In this document: in pieces, positions 5,249 to 7,049 of the stretch | Position numbering within the stretch: the first letter of the stretch is position 1 | Layout: every line of letters starts with the position of its first letter | Assembly (NCBI GenBank): GCA_015661965.1 | Contig: DQVA01000213.1 | Location: 1 to 7,049, forward strand | Length of the DNA: 7,049 nt | Source of the DNA: Candidatus Bipolaricaulota bacterium | Lineage (GTDB): Bacteria > Bipolaricaulota > Bipolaricaulia > Bipolaricaulales > Bipolaricaulaceae | Direction: 5' to 3' | Notes under the pieces: model-generated | The model's input: only the letters and a program-made list of their open reading frames with translations | Told to the model about the DNA's origin: nothing | The model's database searches: none | Made by a program: the position numbers and the translations under genes

Positions 5249-6012
5249 GCCGGGATCAAAGCCCGCCTGCCGTGTTCCCCCACCAGGAGCTCGAACTCCA
5301 CCCCGTACAGCTCCCTCAGCCACCCTGGGGTGAGGACCTCCCCCGGGGGGCCGCTGGCCAACAGCCTGCCCGCCCCCAACAGGACCACCCGCCCCCCGTA
5401 GTGCAGCGCGTTGTTTGGGTTGTGGGAGGCCACCACCGGCGCCAGGCCCCGCTCTGCCAGGCCCCCGATGAGTTCCAACACCCGGTGTTGATGGCCGGGG
5501 TCCAGGTGGGCGTCCGGCTCGTCCAGGAACAGGAACTTCACCCCCTGGGCCAACCCCCGGGCGATGAGGGCGAGCCTCAGCTCCCCCCCGGAGAGCTCTG
5601 TATAGGGGCGCTCGGCAAGCCCGGCCAGCCCCACCGCCTCCAGGGCCCAGGCCGTCTCCCGCAGGTCTTCCTTCCCCGGGGTGGAAAGGGGCCCCAGGTG
5701 CGGCGCCCGGCCCATCAGCACCACCTCCCATACCCGGAACCCGAACACCGGCCGATGCACCTGGGGCACGTACCCCAAGTACTTGGCCCGGGACCGGGGG
5801 GGGAGGGCGTAAACATCCCGACCTTCCAAAAGCACCTTTCCCCTTTGGGGCTTCCGCAGCCCGCCCAGGCACTCCAGCAGGGTGGTCTTCCCCGAACCGT
5901 TGGGCCCCAGGAGGAACAGCACCTCTTTTCCCCCAATCTCCAGTGAAAGGCCGGTGAGCACCGGCCGCCCCGGGATGTAGGCGTAGGAGATGTCGTGAGC
6001 GGAGAGCCTCAT
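5143..6012 (-). CDS. ABC transporter ATP-binding protein, FecE/FepC/BtuD type
   Basis: This 289-residue ATPase would power uptake of an iron chelate, haem or cobalamin through the adjacent FecCD permease at the inner face of the membrane. Motifs in order are Walker A GPNGSGKT (36-43), Q-loop YVPQ (81-84), signature LSGGE (140-144), Walker B FLFLDE (160-165), D-loop AHLD (168-171) and switch His197 (SHNPNNAL). P-D-A in place of the usual P-T-S/N after Walker B, and SHNPN for SHDLN, are mild variants. The conserved domain ends near residue 255 (GVEFELLVGEHGRRALIP), which is the expected family length. The remaining residues, rich in Ser, Arg, Gly and Ala, are encoded antisense to the convergent gene's 3' end and look like read-through. 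The ATG at 6012 overlaps the permease stop as ATGA; GGGGAGG lies about 9 bases upstream. No riboswitch is visible; the operon's promoter is outside the window. Confidence 0.95.
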   Translation of the reverse strand: MRLSAHDISYAYIPGRPVLTGLSLEIGGKEVLFLLGPNGSGKTTLLECLGGLRKPQRGKVLLEGRDVYALPPRSRAKYLGYVPQVHRPVFGFRVWEVVLMGRAPHLGPLSTPGKEDLRETAWALEAVGLAGLAERPYTELSGGELRLALIARGLAQGVKFLFLDEPDAHLDPGHQHRVLELIGGLAERGLAPVVASHNPNNALHYGGRVVLLGAGRLLASGPPGEVLTPGWLRELYGVEFELLVGEHGRRALIPAQGGSDSNASTGRARGSGSRYSRESAESLPAARKA

Positions 6013-6998
6013 CCCCAGCCGCCTCCCCGGGCTAGATACCGCATAAAAAGGAGCAGGAAGGCCGGCACCCCGATGAGCCCGGTGAGCACCCCGAGCGGGA
6101 TTTCGCTCGCCAAGGCGGAGCGGGACAGAAGGTCAAGCGACACCAAGGTGAACGCGCCCAAAGCGGCCGCGGCGGGCAGCAGCCTGGCATGGGCCGGCCC
6201 CACCAAGGCCCGGGCGGCGTGGGGCGTGATGAGGCCGATCCAGCCGATCATGCCCGCCTGGGACACCGCCGCCGCCACCAATAGCGTCCCGGCTGCCACC
6301 AGCCCGGCGCGCAGCCGCCGCACGTCCAGCCCCAGCGAGGCCGCCTCCCGCTCCTCCAGGGACAGGAGGTCCAGCCGCCAGCGGAACAGGAACAACGCCC
6401 CCGCCCCCAGCAAGGTCCAGGGGAGGAGCTTCTCTACCGCCAGCCAGTTCGCCCCGGCCAGGCTCCCCAAAAGCCAGTAAGTGATGGCGGGGAGCTCGTC
6501 CAACGGGTCCGCCACGTACTTGAGCGCCCCCAGGAGGGCGCTGAATAGTGACCCTACTAGGAGGCCGGAGATCACCAGCACCAAGATCGAGCCGCCAAAC
6601 CGCCGGGCCACCAGCAGCACCAGTCCCACCGCCAGCAGTCCGAACAGGAAGGACACGCCATCGAGGGCGTACCAGGGCACCCCGGCGATGATGGCCAGGG
6701 CCGCCCCGAAGGCGGCCCCGGCGCTCACCCCGAGGATGCGCGAATCCACCAGGGGGTTTCTGAACATCCCCTGGAAGGCGGCCCCGGCCAAGGCCAGGTT
6801 CATCCCCACCAAGGCGGCGGCCAGCGCCCGCGGCAGCCTCACCTGCAAGATCAAGGTGTGTACGGTGTGCGGGGTCCCGGTCCACAGGCTTCCCATCGCC
6901 TCCCCGATCCCCACCGGATAGCGGCCCACGACCAGGGACAGCAGCACCGCCGCCACGGGCAGGACGAACAGGAGCCCCCAGGGGATCCGCCGTTTCAC
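6009..6998 (-). CDS. FecCD/BtuC-type ABC transporter permease
   Basis: This 329-residue membrane protein is the channel subunit of a siderophore, haem or cobalamin importer. The length and about ten hydrophobic segments fit FecCD permeases. Family signatures are RLPRALAAALVGMNLALAGAAFQGMFRNPLVDSRILG near residues 54-90 and GMIGWIGLITPHAARALVG around 250-267. A third is the C-terminal SEIPLGVLTGLIGVPAFLLLFMR. The cytoplasmic coupling loop toward the ATPase lies in the GLDVRRLRAG to GPAHARLLP region. The start is GTG at 6998-6996, which overlaps the upstream binding-protein stop as GTGA; GGAGG (7009-7013) sits 10 bases before it, slightly far. The stop overlaps the ATPase ATG by 4 bases. One permease gene implies a homodimer, as in BtuC. 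The exact substrate cannot be read from this subunit. Confidence 0.95.
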   Translation of the reverse strand: MKRRIPWGLLFVLPVAAVLLSLVVGRYPVGIGEAMGSLWTGTPHTVHTLILQVRLPRALAAALVGMNLALAGAAFQGMFRNPLVDSRILGVSAGAAFGAALAIIAGVPWYALDGVSFLFGLLAVGLVLLVARRFGGSILVLVISGLLVGSLFSALLGALKYVADPLDELPAITYWLLGSLAGANWLAVEKLLPWTLLGAGALFLFRWRLDLLSLEEREAASLGLDVRRLRAGLVAAGTLLVAAAVSQAGMIGWIGLITPHAARALVGPAHARLLPAAAALGAFTLVSLDLLSRSALASEIPLGVLTGLIGVPAFLLLFMRYLARGGGWG

Positions 6999-7049
6999 CG
7001 ACCGATTTCCTCCACCAACTCCGGCGGGAGCTCATACCCGAAGAAGTCC
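6995..7049 (-). CDS. 3' end of ABC transporter substrate-binding protein (cut by window)
   Basis: On the minus strand an open frame enters from the right edge and ends at TGA 6997-6995. It gives the last 17 residues, DFFGYELPAELVEEIGR. A short amphipathic C-terminal helix of this kind, with an aromatic-Gly and a PxELVEEI run, is typical of periplasmic binding proteins of the BtuF/FhuD/TroA fold. Its position directly before the permease with a 4-base overlap makes it the expected third part of the importer. The fragment is too short for a family assignment on its own; the call relies on context. Confidence 0.6.
   Translation of the reverse strand, partial: DFFGYELPPELVEEIGR

Noticed and set aside
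4931..5872. Second long minus-strand frame overlapping the ABC ATPase.
   Set aside because: It is the ATPase gene read in the wrong frame and is extremely rich in Gly, Pro, Arg and Ala; the ATPase frame has every nucleotide-binding motif.

Overview
The window is GC-rich bacterial DNA, roughly 70% G+C by eye and coding almost end to end. It holds seven protein genes or gene ends on recognisable ground, one small unassigned gene, and one tRNA. The mix (a DUF134 regulator, a SigB/SigF/SigG-type sigma factor, a TatT-like lipoprotein/TPR protein and a FecCD-type importer) suggests a GC-rich, possibly thermophilic, non-proteobacterial lineage such as Bipolaricaulota, a GC-rich Firmicute or Deinococcus-Thermus. 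That placement is inference only; no marker here settles it.

Layout. Left block, plus strand: the end of a DUF134 DNA-binding protein (1-315), a group 3 sigma-70 factor (420-1238), and 26 bases later a small all-helical protein of unknown function (1265-1525). A 135-base gap with a C-rich tract leads to a GT4-type glycosyltransferase (1661-2974). Its 3' end runs 22 bases into a convergent tRNA-Glu(CTC) on the minus strand (2953-3028). That tRNA has a TATAAT promoter on its upstream side and a likely intrinsic terminator inside the glycosyltransferase gene.

Middle block, plus strand: a secreted TatT-like helical-repeat protein (3084-3917), coupled by a 4-base GTGA overlap to a 444-residue exported or membrane-anchored protein of unknown function with a methyltransferase-like Rossmann segment (3914-5248).

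Right block, minus strand, read from the right edge: the last codons of a substrate-binding protein (7049-6995), a FecCD/BtuC-type permease (6998-6009) and its ABC ATPase (6012-5143). Each gene overlaps the next by 4 bases, as in a compact metal-chelate or cobalamin import operon. The ATPase gene runs 106 bases into the convergent unknown gene, and its C-terminal tail there looks like antisense read-through.

No CRISPR array, insertion sequence, phage gene or defence system is visible. The least explained parts are the TatT/unknown pair, the small gene behind the sigma factor, and the two convergent overlaps.
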